A DNA stretch of 27,614 bases. It comes from UBA10649 sp044233495. GTDB taxonomy: Bacteria > Actinomycetota > Actinomycetes > S36-B12. The stretch covers positions 1 to 27,614 of the forward strand of contig JBIIJX010000011.1 in NCBI GenBank assembly GCA_044233495.1. Reading direction: 5' to 3'. This document shows positions 15,625 to 23,402 of the stretch, one piece after another. The notes beneath the pieces are model-generated. The model ran no database searches. It was not told where the DNA came from and worked only from the letters and a program-made list of their open reading frames with translations. A program made the position numbers and the translations under genes. The stretch's first letter is position 1; every line of letters begins with the position of its first letter.

Positions 15625-16020
15625 ATGGGCACGGGGAGGTCGGTGGTTGCTGCGCTGGCTGCTGCCCTGGTGGCCGTGACGCCCCTCACTGCCTGCAGCG
15701 TCACCCCGACGGCAGATCGGCAGGCCGCTGGCATCGATGAGGAGTCTGGCAAGGACGTGTGGTCGCTGACGGTGGGCCAGAGGGCGGTCGTCGCCTTTCC
15801 CGAGGACGACTACGCGGGATGGATCATGTGGTCGCAGGCCATCGCTGAGGACGATGTCGCCATCCTGGTGAACTGCCCGTCCGACACCAGCGGCTTCGCC
15901 TACGACGCACCGCGCGGTGGCGCCTGTGTGGAGGCCGTCGGCCCGGGCACCGCGACGCTCGTGTGGACGGATCCCGACGGTGTCGACGCCTATGTGTCGA
16001 CGATCGTCGTGGCGCGGTAG
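15625..16020 (+). CDS. Small putative lipoprotein
   Basis: 131 residues, family not recognised. The ATG at 15625 has AAGGGGA 6 nt upstream and is preferred to the GTG at 15607. The N-terminus (MGTGRS, hydrophobic stretch, then L-T-A-C near residue 24) is a lipoprotein signal with a lipobox. The mature part reads like a single small beta domain: SLTVGQRAVVAFPEDDYAGWIMWS, CVEAVGPGTATLVWTDPDG and AYVSTIVVAR. This resembles protease-inhibitor or bacterial-Ig-like folds (GDTVTVRLPENPTTGYRW-type pattern), a weak resemblance only. Two further cysteines (CPSD, GGACVE) could form a disulfide. Surface location predicted. Confidence 0.7.
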   Translation: MGTGRSVVAALAAALVAVTPLTACSVTPTADRQAAGIDEESGKDVWSLTVGQRAVVAFPEDDYAGWIMWSQAIAEDDVAILVNCPSDTSGFAYDAPRGGACVEAVGPGTATLVWTDPDGVDAYVSTIVVAR

Positions 16021-16046
16021 CGGTCGCGCGATCACCCGGCCTGGCC

Positions 16047-16058
16047 TAGCGTCCGATC
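16047..16058 (+). promoter_or_regulatory. Putative -10 box of a leaderless promoter
   Basis: TAGCGT (16047-16052) is 6 nt before the ATG at 16059 and no Shine-Dalgarno is visible. The same box and spacing occur before the phzF-like gene on the other strand (19072-19077). Confidence 0.5.
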
Positions 16059-16574
16059 ATGCGGTGGATGCGCGTCGTGGCGCCTTTGGCGGTGTTGGTC
16101 GCCGCGGTGACCCTTGCGACCCCCGGCCAGGCGCACCAGCCGGTGAATCTCGGCCCCGGTGACTCGTCGCCTGCTCGTGGGCCACTGCTGCCGGACGGCA
16201 CGGTCTCCTACGCGGTCCGGGCGTCGGTTGCGACTGGTGAGGAGCGGGGTTTCCGGTTCCGCCTCAAGCAGGGGGACCGGCTGGCCCTTCAGGTCCTCAT
16301 CCTGGACGAGCCCCCGGCGAATGCGCTGACTCCGGCCGCCCTGCCGAGCGTCACGGCGATCGACCCGCGGGGACGCCGCATCAGCCTTCCGGTCCGTGAG
16401 CGCACGGAGTTCTTCGAGCCGTACTCCGGACGCACCTACCTGTACCTGTCGCGCGTGGACCGGACGGCCACACCCGGGGAGTACACCGTCGTCATTCGCG
16501 GGCGCTCGGCCACGACCGTGGACACGACGGTCGCCGTCGGATACCGAGAGGTTCCCGGCCGCGTTGTTCGATAG
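16059..16574 (+). CDS. Secreted protein of unknown function
   Basis: 171 residues. A clear signal peptide (MRWMRVV, hydrophobic core, cleavage near GQA-HQP at about residues 23-25) precedes a beta-rich domain without cysteines: VSYAVRASVATGEERGFRFRLKQGDRLALQVLILDEPP, then RTYLYLSRVDRTATPGEYTVVIRGRS. Alternating hydrophobic strands and the final GEYTVVIRG stretch suggest a jelly-roll or Ig-like sandwich of the sort found in exported accessory domains. No catalytic motif. The ATG at 16059 is supported by the -10-like box just upstream. Confidence 0.65.
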   Translation: MRWMRVVAPLAVLVAAVTLATPGQAHQPVNLGPGDSSPARGPLLPDGTVSYAVRASVATGEERGFRFRLKQGDRLALQVLILDEPPANALTPAALPSVTAIDPRGRRISLPVRERTEFFEPYSGRTYLYLSRVDRTATPGEYTVVIRGRSATTVDTTVAVGYREVPGRVVR

Positions 16575-16665
16575 GGCGTGGTCAGCTCCGGTTCCATGCC
16601 GCCGTCGTCCTCCTCGTCACCACGGGCCCCTGGAGGAGCAGGCGCTCGCGTGCCGACACCCCACC

Positions 16666-16721
16666 GGTCGTGACGGCAGGGTCGTGACGGCATAGTCGTG
16701 ACGGCATGGTCGCGGCGGGCA
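16666..16721 (+). repeat. 14-bp tandem repeat upstream of the flippase-like gene
   Basis: Three near-identical 14-bp units (ggtcgtgacggcag, ggtcgtgacggcat, agtcgtgacggcat at 16666-16707) and a diverged fourth (16708-16721) lie in the 197-bp space before the flippase-like gene. A possible regulator array or simple slippage product. Confidence 0.85.
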
Positions 16722-16771
16722 CTGCATGAGCGGTGCTGGACACGGTGCACCCGGCGCGAGAGGCTCGGGCT

Positions 16772-17899
16772 GTGAGCACTGCATCCGCCGAGCCTGCGGA
16801 CGCATCAGTCACCGCTCCGTCGCGCGGCTCCTGGAAGTCATGGCTTCCCAAGGTGCTGCTCACCGTCGTCGGCATCGCCCTCGCCTACTTCATCTTCCGC
16901 TACATGGCCACGAACTTCGGCGGCTTCGAGCAGGGGGTGCAGGCGGCCTTCACGATGCCGACGCAGTGGACGCTGGTCGCGGTCGCAGGGGCGATTCTCG
17001 CGATCGCCGTCTACCCGCTGACGGCTATCGCTGCGATTCCACGCCTGGGGTACGTGCCGGCCTTCGTCGACCGCCAGGGCGGCTTTGCCATCGCCACGAC
17101 GATTCCCTTCGGCGGAGGCCCGATCGCGGTGGGCACGCAGTATGCGATCCTCGCCCGCTACGGCGTCTCCCAGCAGCTCGCCGCCGCCGCCGTGGCCGCG
17201 GATGCGATCTGGACCTACCTGATGACGTTCGGTGCCCCCGGCGTCGCTCTCGTGCTTCTGTGGGTTTTCGAGCGTCGGTCGTTGACGGGTGACAGTTGTG
17301 GGGGCCTGGCTTGCTCGACGATCGACACGATCATCATCGTCTCGGGCGTCGTGTGCCTGGTGTCGATTGTCGCGATCGCCTTCGTGCTGCGCAGCCGCAC
17401 CAACGCCAAGCGTGTGGGTGACGTCGCCCAAGGGGTTCTCGGCTGGGTGTTCGGCTTCATCAAGCGCACACCGCCGAACGTCGTCGAGACCGTGGTGGGC
17501 TTCAACGACACTGCGGCGGACATGGTGGGACGGCGGTGGCTGCCCATCACTGTCACGAATGTCCTGGCCCAATTGGCCCCGATGATCGTCATCGTCGCAG
17601 CCTTGCGGGGGGTCGGGGCTGAAGGAGTGACGATTCTGGAGGTGTTCGTGGCCTTCTCCGTCGCGCTGCTGCTCACCACAGTGCCCCTCGCACCCGGGGG
17701 CGCGGGAACGGTCGATGCGGCGCTGATCGGCATGCTCGTCGCCTTCGGCGCAGAGTTCGACCAGGCAGTCGCCGCCGACGTCATCTGGCGCGCCTTCGCC
17801 TTCTTTCCGCAGATGCTGCTCGGCTGGCTGGCCGTCGGGATCTTCGGCATCCAGCAGCGGCGGACCCGGCGTGCCGGGAGGCCGGTCAGCTCTGGGTGA
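16772..17899 (+). CDS. Flippase-like LPG-synthase-TM (YbhN/UPF0104) membrane protein
   Basis: 375 residues with about eight membrane helices. The helical pattern, VDRQGGFAIATTIPFGGGPIAVGTQYAIL in the middle and TTVPLAPGGAGTVDAALIGMLVAFG near the C-terminus match the integral-membrane domain of lysylphosphatidylglycerol synthase/flippase proteins. There is no aminoacyl-transferase domain, so the likely role is lipid translocation rather than lipid lysinylation. The GTG at 16772 is chosen because GAGAGG lies 8 nt upstream and the soluble N-terminus is then of usual length; a GTG at 16733 would add 13 residues. CGGLAC (about 175-180) sits in an external loop. The 3' end overlaps the convergent pterin dehydratase gene by 14 bp. 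Confidence 0.85.
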   Translation: MSTASAEPADASVTAPSRGSWKSWLPKVLLTVVGIALAYFIFRYMATNFGGFEQGVQAAFTMPTQWTLVAVAGAILAIAVYPLTAIAAIPRLGYVPAFVDRQGGFAIATTIPFGGGPIAVGTQYAILARYGVSQQLAAAAVAADAIWTYLMTFGAPGVALVLLWVFERRSLTGDSCGGLACSTIDTIIIVSGVVCLVSIVAIAFVLRSRTNAKRVGDVAQGVLGWVFGFIKRTPPNVVETVVGFNDTAADMVGRRWLPITVTNVLAQLAPMIVIVAALRGVGAEGVTILEVFVAFSVALLLTTVPLAPGGAGTVDAALIGMLVAFGAEFDQAVAADVIWRAFAFFPQMLLGWLAVGIFGIQQRRTRRAGRPVSSG

Positions 17900-18179
17900 C
17901 CACCAGACCGTCTATCCGGCGCGCGAGATCGAGATCACGTGCCGTGATGCCGCCCGCGGAGTGGGTCGAGAGGCGGAAGGTCACCGTGCGCCAGCGGATG
18001 TCGATGTCGGGGTGGTGATCGATCTCCTCGGCCTCCCGCGCCACGGCATCGACCCAGGCGATCGCCGAGGGGAAGGTCGGTGCTGTCGCGGAGCGGACGA
18101 GGAGGCCGTCGACCACCTGCCAGTCGGGGTGCTCGACGCAGAACCCGGCGACCGTGTCGGCGGCGAGCAGATCAGGCAT
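17886..18179 (-). CDS. Pterin-4a-carbinolamine dehydratase (DCoH/PhhB family)
   Basis: 97 residues, the family's normal size. The core EEIDHHPDIDIRWRTVTFRLSTHSAGGITARDLDLARRID contains the conserved (E/D)xxxHHP motif with its catalytic histidines and the downstream T/S-H-xxGG-T-xxD-xxLA pattern. The enzyme dehydrates 4a-hydroxytetrahydropterin, recycling the cofactor of aromatic amino acid hydroxylases. No hydroxylase gene is in the window, so the pterin user is elsewhere, or the protein has another pterin role. The ATG at 18179 has GGAGG (plus 18186-18190) 6 nt upstream, inside the end of the phzF-like gene, which it overlaps by 8 bp. Co-translation is likely. Confidence 0.92.
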   Translation of the reverse strand: MPDLLAADTVAGFCVEHPDWQVVDGLLVRSATAPTFPSAIAWVDAVAREAEEIDHHPDIDIRWRTVTFRLSTHSAGGITARDLDLARRIDGLVVTQS

Positions 18180-19065
18180 CGTGGTCCTCCCCGGACGGCA
18201 GCGCCACCTCGCCGGACGGCAGCGCCACCTCGCCGGACACGACGGTCACGCTCGCTCCGCCGACCCAGATGCCGTCGTCATCGGCAGACAGGTACACGCG
18301 GCCGGCTCGACCGAGCACCGTGCCTTGGGCGGCGGTGTACCGGTGAGGCAGGCGTCCGGATCCGATCAGCCACTGTGCCAGGGCGGCGTTCAGCGACCCC
18401 GTCACCGGATCCTCCGTGAGTCCGGAATTGCCTGGGAAGAAGGCGCGCACCTCGACATCGGCTCCGCCCGGTGAGTGCGGTCCGACCACGCCGACGTCGA
18501 GTCCGGCGAGCAGGGCCGGATCCGGATCGATGGCGAGCACCCGGTCGGCGTCCTCCAGCAGGACGGCCTGCCAGCCGGGACCGTTGTCGCACCACTGGTG
18601 GTCGATGATCTCGTCACGCCGAAGTCCCAGGCCTGCGGCGAGGCGTACGACATCGGCCTCGTCCAGGGGACCGGACCGACGCAGGGGCGGGGCCTGAAAG
18701 GACAGCAGGCTGTCCCGGCGTCGGATCCGGACGAGGCCCACGCCGCACTCCTGAACGATGTCGCCGGAATCTCCGGCGCGCGGGGCGCCACCGGCGCTGA
18801 GCCACGCGTGGCAGGTGCCCAGAGTTGGATGGCCGGCAAAGGGCAGCTCACGCCCGGGGCAGAAGATCCGCACGCGGTAGTCGGCATCCGGATGCGTCGG
18901 CGGCAGGAGGAAGGTGGCCTCCGACAGGTTCGTCCAGTCGGTGAAGGAGTGCATGGTGTTGGTGTCCAGGCCCTGGGCATCGTGGACCACGGCGACAGGA
19001 TTGCCGAGGAGCGGTGTGTCGGTGAAGACGTCGACCTGGGAGAAGGGTCGCCTCATCGTGGCCAT
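18172..19065 (-). CDS. PhzF-family isomerase/epimerase
   Basis: 297 residues, two-lobed PhzF fold. FSQVDVFTDTPLLGNPVAVV at the start, NLSEATFLL with Glu49 in the catalytic position, ELPFAGHPTLGTCHAWL (about 73-89), and EDPVTGSLNAALAQWL in the second lobe are all family signatures. Housekeeping members isomerise or epimerise small metabolites of unknown identity; there is no phenazine cluster here, so a phenazine role is unlikely. The start at 19065 is set by TAGCGT 6 nt upstream. The C-terminus carries a 21-bp tandem duplication adding EVALPSG repeats beyond the usual end. Its 3' end encodes the ribosome binding site of the pterin dehydratase gene. Confidence 0.9.
   Translation of the reverse strand: MATMRRPFSQVDVFTDTPLLGNPVAVVHDAQGLDTNTMHSFTDWTNLSEATFLLPPTHPDADYRVRIFCPGRELPFAGHPTLGTCHAWLSAGGAPRAGDSGDIVQECGVGLVRIRRRDSLLSFQAPPLRRSGPLDEADVVRLAAGLGLRRDEIIDHQWCDNGPGWQAVLLEDADRVLAIDPDPALLAGLDVGVVGPHSPGGADVEVRAFFPGNSGLTEDPVTGSLNAALAQWLIGSGRLPHRYTAAQGTVLGRAGRVYLSADDDGIWVGGASVTVVSGEVALPSGEVALPSGEDHDA
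18191..18240 (-). repeat. 21-bp tandem duplication at the 3' end of the phzF-like gene
   Basis: Two identical 21-bp units (18191-18211 and 18212-18232) plus the first bases of a third. In frame this gives SGEVALP-SGEVALP-SGED near the C-terminus. The duplicated unit ends right next to the GGAGG that serves the downstream gene. Confidence 0.9.
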
Positions 19066-19077
19066 GGCGGCACGCTA
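19066..19077 (-). promoter_or_regulatory. Putative -10 box of a leaderless phzF-like promoter
   Basis: On the minus strand TAGCGT (plus 19072-19077) precedes the ATG at 19065 by 6 nt. No Shine-Dalgarno is visible. Confidence 0.5.
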
Positions 19078-19110
19078 GCGAGCCGGTCATCGGAGGGGGT
19101 GGCCCGCGTG

Positions 19111-19131
19111 CTAGACATGGCAGTCATCTAG
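19111..19131 (+). promoter_or_regulatory. Inverted repeat, possible operator for the OYE-type oxidoreductase
   Basis: CTAGA (19111-19115) and TCTAG (19127-19131) form an inverted repeat with an 11-nt spacer, in the 84-bp region between the divergent phzF-like and oxidoreductase genes. The size and position suit a dimeric repressor such as TetR or MarR type. No regulator gene is in the window. Confidence 0.35.
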
Positions 19132-19149
19132 ACGACCGAGGGGTGAGGT

Positions 19150-21105
19150 GTGGCGGAATTCCCGACCCTGATGTCCCCGATCCGCGTGGGCACGATGCCC
19201 CTGCGGAATCGGGTCATGATGCCCCCGCATACGGCTCCCCTGGGACCCCTGTTCGGCACCGAGGAGCAGGCCGCCCAGAACATCGCCTACATCCGACGTC
19301 GCTGCGACAACGGGGTTGCCTGGGTCGTCAACATCACCGGGCACATCGACAACCTGTTCATTCCCGGATTCATACCGGTGGGGGTCGGTGCGCGAACCAA
19401 GGGCTACTTCCGCTTGCCGGTCTTCCACGACCGCGTGCAGGCGTACACCGAGGCGATCCACGGAGCCGGCGCTCACACCACGGTGCAGCTGGTCAGCCAG
19501 GGCGGCCTGCCCAACGCGCCGTCTGCCACGCTCAGCTCCCCGGTGCTGAACCAGATCCCTCATGTGCTCGACCGTGACGAGATCCGCTGGTACGTCGAGG
19601 AGTTCGCGTGGTCCGCACACGCCGCGCAGCAGGCGGGGGCCGACGGCGTGGACCTCCACCTCAATCACGACGACCTCATGGAGTGGTTCGTCTCTCCGCT
19701 GGTGAACACCCGTGATGACGAGTACGGCGGCAGCCTCGAGAACCGACTTCGATTCGTGACCGAGATCATCCGCGACATCCGCGACCGGTGCGGTGACGAT
19801 TTCACCGTCGGGGTTCGGCTCAACATGTTCGAGGAGGCGCCCGGCGGGTACGACCTGCACGAGGGCATCGAGATCGCCCAGCGGCTCGAGGCGACCGGGA
19901 TGGTCGACTACCTGAGTCTGGTGGCCGGCAGCAACTGGGGAAACCCGTCCTACATCCAGTCGCATGCCTACCCGCCGGCTGCATGGGCGGAGCTGTCGGG
20001 GGAGTTCGTGCGGTCCGTGAACCTCCCGATCGCCTACACCGGTCGGATCACGACACCCGAGGTGGCCGAGCGGGTACTGGCCCGGGGACAGGCCCACGTC
20101 GTCGGGGTCGCCCGGGGGCTCCTCGCCGACGACGAGTGGGTGATGAAGGCCGAGCAGGGGCGAGCCCAGGACATCCGCCCCTGCACGGGATGCAATGACT
20201 GCATCAGCACGGCGGTAGTGGAGAAGACGCCCTTCGCCTGCACGGTCAATCCCCACGCCGGTCAGGAGGGCACTGTGGCCTGGCCCCTCAGGATCCGGGA
20301 GCCCAAACGCGTCCTCGTCATCGGCGGCGGACCGGCCGGACTGGAGATGGCGGCCCTGTCGGCGGAGCGGGGTCACCGGGTCGAGCTGTGGGAGCAGTCC
20401 GGTCGGCTGGGTGGCCTGCTGCGCACCGCCACTGCGGTTCCTACCTATGACAGCTACGGCACGTTCCTGGACTGGCAGGAACGCCGGGTGCGCGAGCTGG
20501 GAGTCGACGTCCAGCTCGAGCGAACCGGCGATGTCGCGTCGATCGAGGCCGCAGGTGCTGACGTCGTCGTCATCGCTACGGGCACGGCGCGCCGCCGCCC
20601 AGGCATCCCAGGTGATGACCTGCCCTTCGTCCATGACGTGCGAGACGTCGTCGCGGGCACCGTCGATGTCGGCCACCGGGTGATCGTGGTGGCGCAGGAC
20701 GATCACATGCCTCCACTCGCCGTCGCCGACCTCCTCGCCTCGCGTGGGCATGACGTCACGATCGTTTACTCCACGCCTGGGCCTGCACCACTGCTGAGCC
20801 GCTACATGCTCGGCGGAGTGCTGGCCCGTCTTGAATTCGCGGGTGTCGAACTCCGGTTCTCCGAGCAGGTCGCCGCCATCGAGCGCGGTCGCGTGCACCT
20901 GCGCAAGGTGTACTCGCAGCTGCCCGGCACGATCGAGGGGGTCGATTCCGTCGTGCTCGCCTGCGGCGGAGTGCCGCTGGGAGACCTCGCATACGAGTTG
21001 CGCGGTCGCGTGCCGCAGGTGCACGTGGTCGGCGATGCATTCGCTCCGCGTCGGCAGATCTACGGGACGCGTGAGGCGTACGCCCTCACCCTGCAGCTGG
21101 ACTGA
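19150..21105 (+). CDS. Old Yellow Enzyme-type flavin/Fe-S oxidoreductase (FadH/TMADH family)
   Basis: 651 residues in three parts. An N-terminal TIM-barrel FMN domain (about 1-340; MSPIRVGTMPLRNRVMMPPH, then EYGGSLENRLRF and ITTPEVAERVLARGQAHVVGVARGLLADDEW) is followed by a 4Fe-4S motif CTGCNDC-x12-C (about 348-366). A NAD(P)H/FAD domain then starts VLVIGGGPAGLEMA (about 388). This is the layout of 2,4-dienoyl-CoA reductase, trimethylamine dehydrogenase and N-demethylases. The active-site segment reads LHLNHDDLMEWFVSPL where many relatives have an AHGYLxxxFLSP pattern, so the substrate may differ. The GTG start has a GAGG-rich purine stretch just upstream. Divergent from phzF and followed after 17 bp by an epoxide hydrolase. 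Confidence 0.88.
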   Translation: MAEFPTLMSPIRVGTMPLRNRVMMPPHTAPLGPLFGTEEQAAQNIAYIRRRCDNGVAWVVNITGHIDNLFIPGFIPVGVGARTKGYFRLPVFHDRVQAYTEAIHGAGAHTTVQLVSQGGLPNAPSATLSSPVLNQIPHVLDRDEIRWYVEEFAWSAHAAQQAGADGVDLHLNHDDLMEWFVSPLVNTRDDEYGGSLENRLRFVTEIIRDIRDRCGDDFTVGVRLNMFEEAPGGYDLHEGIEIAQRLEATGMVDYLSLVAGSNWGNPSYIQSHAYPPAAWAELSGEFVRSVNLPIAYTGRITTPEVAERVLARGQAHVVGVARGLLADDEWVMKAEQGRAQDIRPCTGCNDCISTAVVEKTPFACTVNPHAGQEGTVAWPLRIREPKRVLVIGGGPAGLEMAALSAERGHRVELWEQSGRLGGLLRTATAVPTYDSYGTFLDWQERRVRELGVDVQLERTGDVASIEAAGADVVVIATGTARRRPGIPGDDLPFVHDVRDVVAGTVDVGHRVIVVAQDDHMPPLAVADLLASRGHDVTIVYSTPGPAPLLSRYMLGGVLARLEFAGVELRFSEQVAAIERGRVHLRKVYSQLPGTIEGVDSVVLACGGVPLGDLAYELRGRVPQVHVVGDAFAPRRQIYGTREAYALTLQLD

Positions 21106-21109
21106 GGGA

Positions 21110-21122
21110 TACGGTTCCCGGC
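21110..21122 (+). promoter_or_regulatory. Putative -10 box of a leaderless epoxide hydrolase promoter
   Basis: TACGGT (21110-21115) precedes the ATG at 21123 by 7 nt, so the gene may have its own start of transcription besides read-through from the oxidoreductase. Confidence 0.4.
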
Positions 21123-22280
21123 ATGGTGTCCCTGAGGCCGACGAGCATCGACGTTGATCCGGCGGTGATCGAGGATCTGCGTGCTCGCCTGCTGGGCACC
21201 CGATGGCCCGCGGACTATGCCGATGTCGGCTGGGCGATCGGCACGGACCTCTCCTACATACGTGGGCTTGCCCACGAGTGGGCTACGACATTCGACTGGT
21301 ATGCGGTGCAGGCGCGATTCAATGCCTTCGACCAGGTCGAGACGGTCATCGACGGGCAGCGCATCCACGCCTTCCACCAGCGCTCACCACGGGCGGACGC
21401 GACACCCCTGCTGCTCGTGCACGGCTGGCCCGGCTCCGTCATCGAGTTCATCGACTGCATCGGCCCCTTGGTTGATCCGGATGCGCATGGTGCAGTGGGC
21501 GCCCCGGCCTTCCACGTCGTCTGCCCGTCCATCCCGGGCTACGGGTTCTCCGGGCCGACCACAGAGGAGGGCTGGAACGGGCGCCGCATCTCTCGAGCGA
21601 TGGACGACCTCATGCAGGAGCTGGGGTATCCGCGCTATGCGGGTGCCGGCGGTGACTGGGGGGCGAACATCCTCACCGACCTTGCCCGCTCGGAACGGCA
21701 GGGCTCGCTGACGGCCCTGCACCTGACGATGCCGACGGGACTGCCGCCGGCTCCTGGCGAGGTCGAGGTGCTGACGGATTTCGAGCGTGAGTCGCTGGAG
21801 CACTGGACTCGTGCGAACGCCACCGGTCGCGTGGAGCACGTAGCGATCAACTCCCACCGCCCGCACACCTACGCCGTCGCGATGAACGACTCGCCTGCCG
21901 GGCTGCTGGCGTGGCTGGTCGACATGTGCCGCTCATTCACTGTCTACGAAGGTGATGTCGAGGAGGCCCTCACCCGCGAACAGCTGCTTGCAAACGCCAC
22001 CATCTACTGGGTGACGGGCACGATCGCATCGGCGATGCGCCTGTATGTGGAGCACGCGCGGCAGAAGGCGGCCGATCCCTACCCGCCCTTTGTGACCGTG
22101 CCCGTGTCGGTGTCGATATTCCCGAACGACATCCGCCGTTGGCCGCGCGCATGGGCGGAGCGGTGCCTGGCGATCACGGACTGGGAGGTGCTCCCTGCCG
22201 GCGGTCACTTCGGCTCATGGGAGCAGCCTGTGCTGTTCATCGACGCCGTGCGGCGGGCGCTTCCTCACGGACGTGCATGA
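21123..22280 (+). CDS. Epoxide hydrolase (EHN-domain, microsomal type)
   Basis: 385 residues. An N-terminal EHN domain (IDVDPAVIEDLRARLLGTRWPADYADVGWAIGTDLSYIRGLAHEWATTFDWYAVQARFNAFDQ, about 8-72) precedes an alpha/beta-hydrolase core. HGWPGS at His100 forms the oxyanion hole. GGDWGAN gives the nucleophile Asp178, GYGFSGP is conserved, and PAGGHFGSWEQP gives the catalytic His362. It opens epoxides to vicinal diols with water. There is no signal peptide, so it is likely cytosolic. The last codons overlap the next gene's start (ATGA), coupling it to a methyltransferase with no obvious metabolic link. Placement after the Old Yellow Enzyme homologue hints at shared breakdown of unsaturated or epoxidised compounds, an inference only. 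Confidence 0.92.
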   Translation: MVSLRPTSIDVDPAVIEDLRARLLGTRWPADYADVGWAIGTDLSYIRGLAHEWATTFDWYAVQARFNAFDQVETVIDGQRIHAFHQRSPRADATPLLLVHGWPGSVIEFIDCIGPLVDPDAHGAVGAPAFHVVCPSIPGYGFSGPTTEEGWNGRRISRAMDDLMQELGYPRYAGAGGDWGANILTDLARSERQGSLTALHLTMPTGLPPAPGEVEVLTDFERESLEHWTRANATGRVEHVAINSHRPHTYAVAMNDSPAGLLAWLVDMCRSFTVYEGDVEEALTREQLLANATIYWVTGTIASAMRLYVEHARQKAADPYPPFVTVPVSVSIFPNDIRRWPRAWAERCLAITDWEVLPAGGHFGSWEQPVLFIDAVRRALPHGRA

Positions 22281-23104
22281 CGATCATCCGGATCACCGAT
22301 CCAAGCGACGGGCGCTTGTCGGACTACGTCGGTCTGACTGATGTGGCCCTGCGCTCACGCGCGGAACCTCAGAAGGGTCTGTTCATCGCGGAGAGCACGT
22401 CCGTGATCGAGCGGGCCCTCGGCGCAGGGATGAGGCCGCGCTCCTTCCTGATGGAGGAGCGGTGGCTGGAGCCCCTCCGGCCCCTTCTCGACAGCGTCGA
22501 TGCGGGGGAGGACGGCGGCATCCCGGCCTTCGTGGCCGACCGAGGCGTGCTGCGGTCCATCACGGGATTCACCGTCCATCGGGGAGCCCTCGCCGCGATG
22601 CACCGGCCCGGGCTGCCCGCAGTCGGCGAGATCGTCCCGGCCACGGGGCCCTGCCTGGCGGTCGTGCTGGAGGACATCGTCGACCATACGAATGTCGGCG
22701 CGATCTTCCGCTCGGTCGCGGCACTCGGTGCTGATGTTGTGCTCGTGACGCCACGATGCGCCGATCCGCTGTATCGACGAAGCGTGCGGGTCTCGATGGG
22801 GACGGTGTTCCAGGTGCCCTGGACCCGCCTGGCTGCGTGGCCCGAGGGTGCCGAGGTCTTGCGCTCTCTCGGATTCACCGTGGCCGCACTTGCACTGACC
22901 GAGGCGGCCATCGGTCTGGACGAGGCGGTGCTGCCGGAACGCACGGCACTGGTGCTGGGGACCGAGGGTGACGGCATCAGCGCCCAGGGGCTTGCGGCAG
23001 CGGACTGCCACGTCCGGATCCCGATGTCGGGTGGTGTCGACTCCCTGAACGTCGCGGCCGCGGCCGCGGTGGCGATCTGGGAGATCAGTCGAAGAGCGTC
23101 ATGA
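22277..23104 (+). CDS. SpoU/TrmH-family RNA 2'-O-ribose methyltransferase
   Basis: 275 residues. The N-terminal third (ALRSRAEPQKGLFIAESTSVIERALGAGMRPRSFLMEERW) is the substrate-binding domain seen in SpoU-family rRNA methyltransferases. The C-terminal SPOUT knot has the three family motifs: VLEDIVDHTNVGAIFRSVAALGADVVLVTP, LVLGTEGDGIS and IPMSGGVDSLNVAAAAAVAIWE. It methylates the ribose 2'-OH of tRNA or rRNA with S-adenosylmethionine; the position cannot be told from sequence. The ATG at 22277 is set by the ATGA overlap; the frame upstream of it lies inside the epoxide hydrolase gene. It ends overlapping the convergent small membrane protein gene by 20 bp. Confidence 0.93.
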   Translation: MTIIRITDPSDGRLSDYVGLTDVALRSRAEPQKGLFIAESTSVIERALGAGMRPRSFLMEERWLEPLRPLLDSVDAGEDGGIPAFVADRGVLRSITGFTVHRGALAAMHRPGLPAVGEIVPATGPCLAVVLEDIVDHTNVGAIFRSVAALGADVVLVTPRCADPLYRRSVRVSMGTVFQVPWTRLAAWPEGAEVLRSLGFTVAALALTEAAIGLDEAVLPERTALVLGTEGDGISAQGLAAADCHVRIPMSGGVDSLNVAAAAAVAIWEISRRAS

Positions 23105-23375
23105 GTAGCCCCGTGACGGCGAAGCCGATCGCTATCTGCACCAGGAGCAGGCCGATGCCCATGATGCGCAGGGGTGCTCGGTACTCACCCACCGCGTAGT
23201 GGCCGGGGCGCCGCAGGATGGCGCTGAGCTTCGTCGCCTCCTTCATGGGATCCCCGGAGGGATCGCGCTGCGACCAGTACCCGCGCTCGCTGCTCTGGCC
23301 GAGCAGGGCGAATACGAGTCCGAAGATGGCCAGCAGTACGGCGATGGTCCAGAAGACGAATGCGGCGACGTTCAC
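23085..23375 (-). CDS. Small two-helix membrane protein of unknown function
   Basis: 96 residues, GTG start. Two hydrophobic segments (about 3-26, VAAFVFWTIAVLLAIFGLVFALL, and about 70-93, IMGIGLLLVQIAIGFAVTGLLM) flank a hydrophilic loop with SERGYWSQRDPSGDP and a basic stretch. No motif I can assign. The start is supported by TAGGGT 7 nt upstream on the minus strand. Its 3' end overlaps the methyltransferase gene in the convergent direction by 20 bp. Confidence 0.7.
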   Translation of the reverse strand: MNVAAFVFWTIAVLLAIFGLVFALLGQSSERGYWSQRDPSGDPMKEATKLSAILRRPGHYAVGEYRAPLRIMGIGLLLVQIAIGFAVTGLLMTLFD

Positions 23376-23388
23376 GTCTGCGACCCTA
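23376..23388 (-). promoter_or_regulatory. Putative -10 box of a leaderless promoter
   Basis: On the minus strand TAGGGT (plus 23383-23388) is 7 nt before the GTG at 23375, with no Shine-Dalgarno. Confidence 0.45.
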
Positions 23389-23402
23389 TCGGCCGCCCAC
23401 CG

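Noticed and set aside
18172..19065. PhzF homologue as part of a phenazine cluster
   Set aside because: No phzA/B/D/E/G-like genes nearby; many PhzF-family proteins are unrelated to phenazines.
19111..21024. 637-codon minus-strand frame opposite the Old Yellow Enzyme gene
   Set aside because: Rich in His/Asp/Arg with no domain pattern; the plus strand encodes clear FMN, Fe-S and FAD motifs over the same bases.
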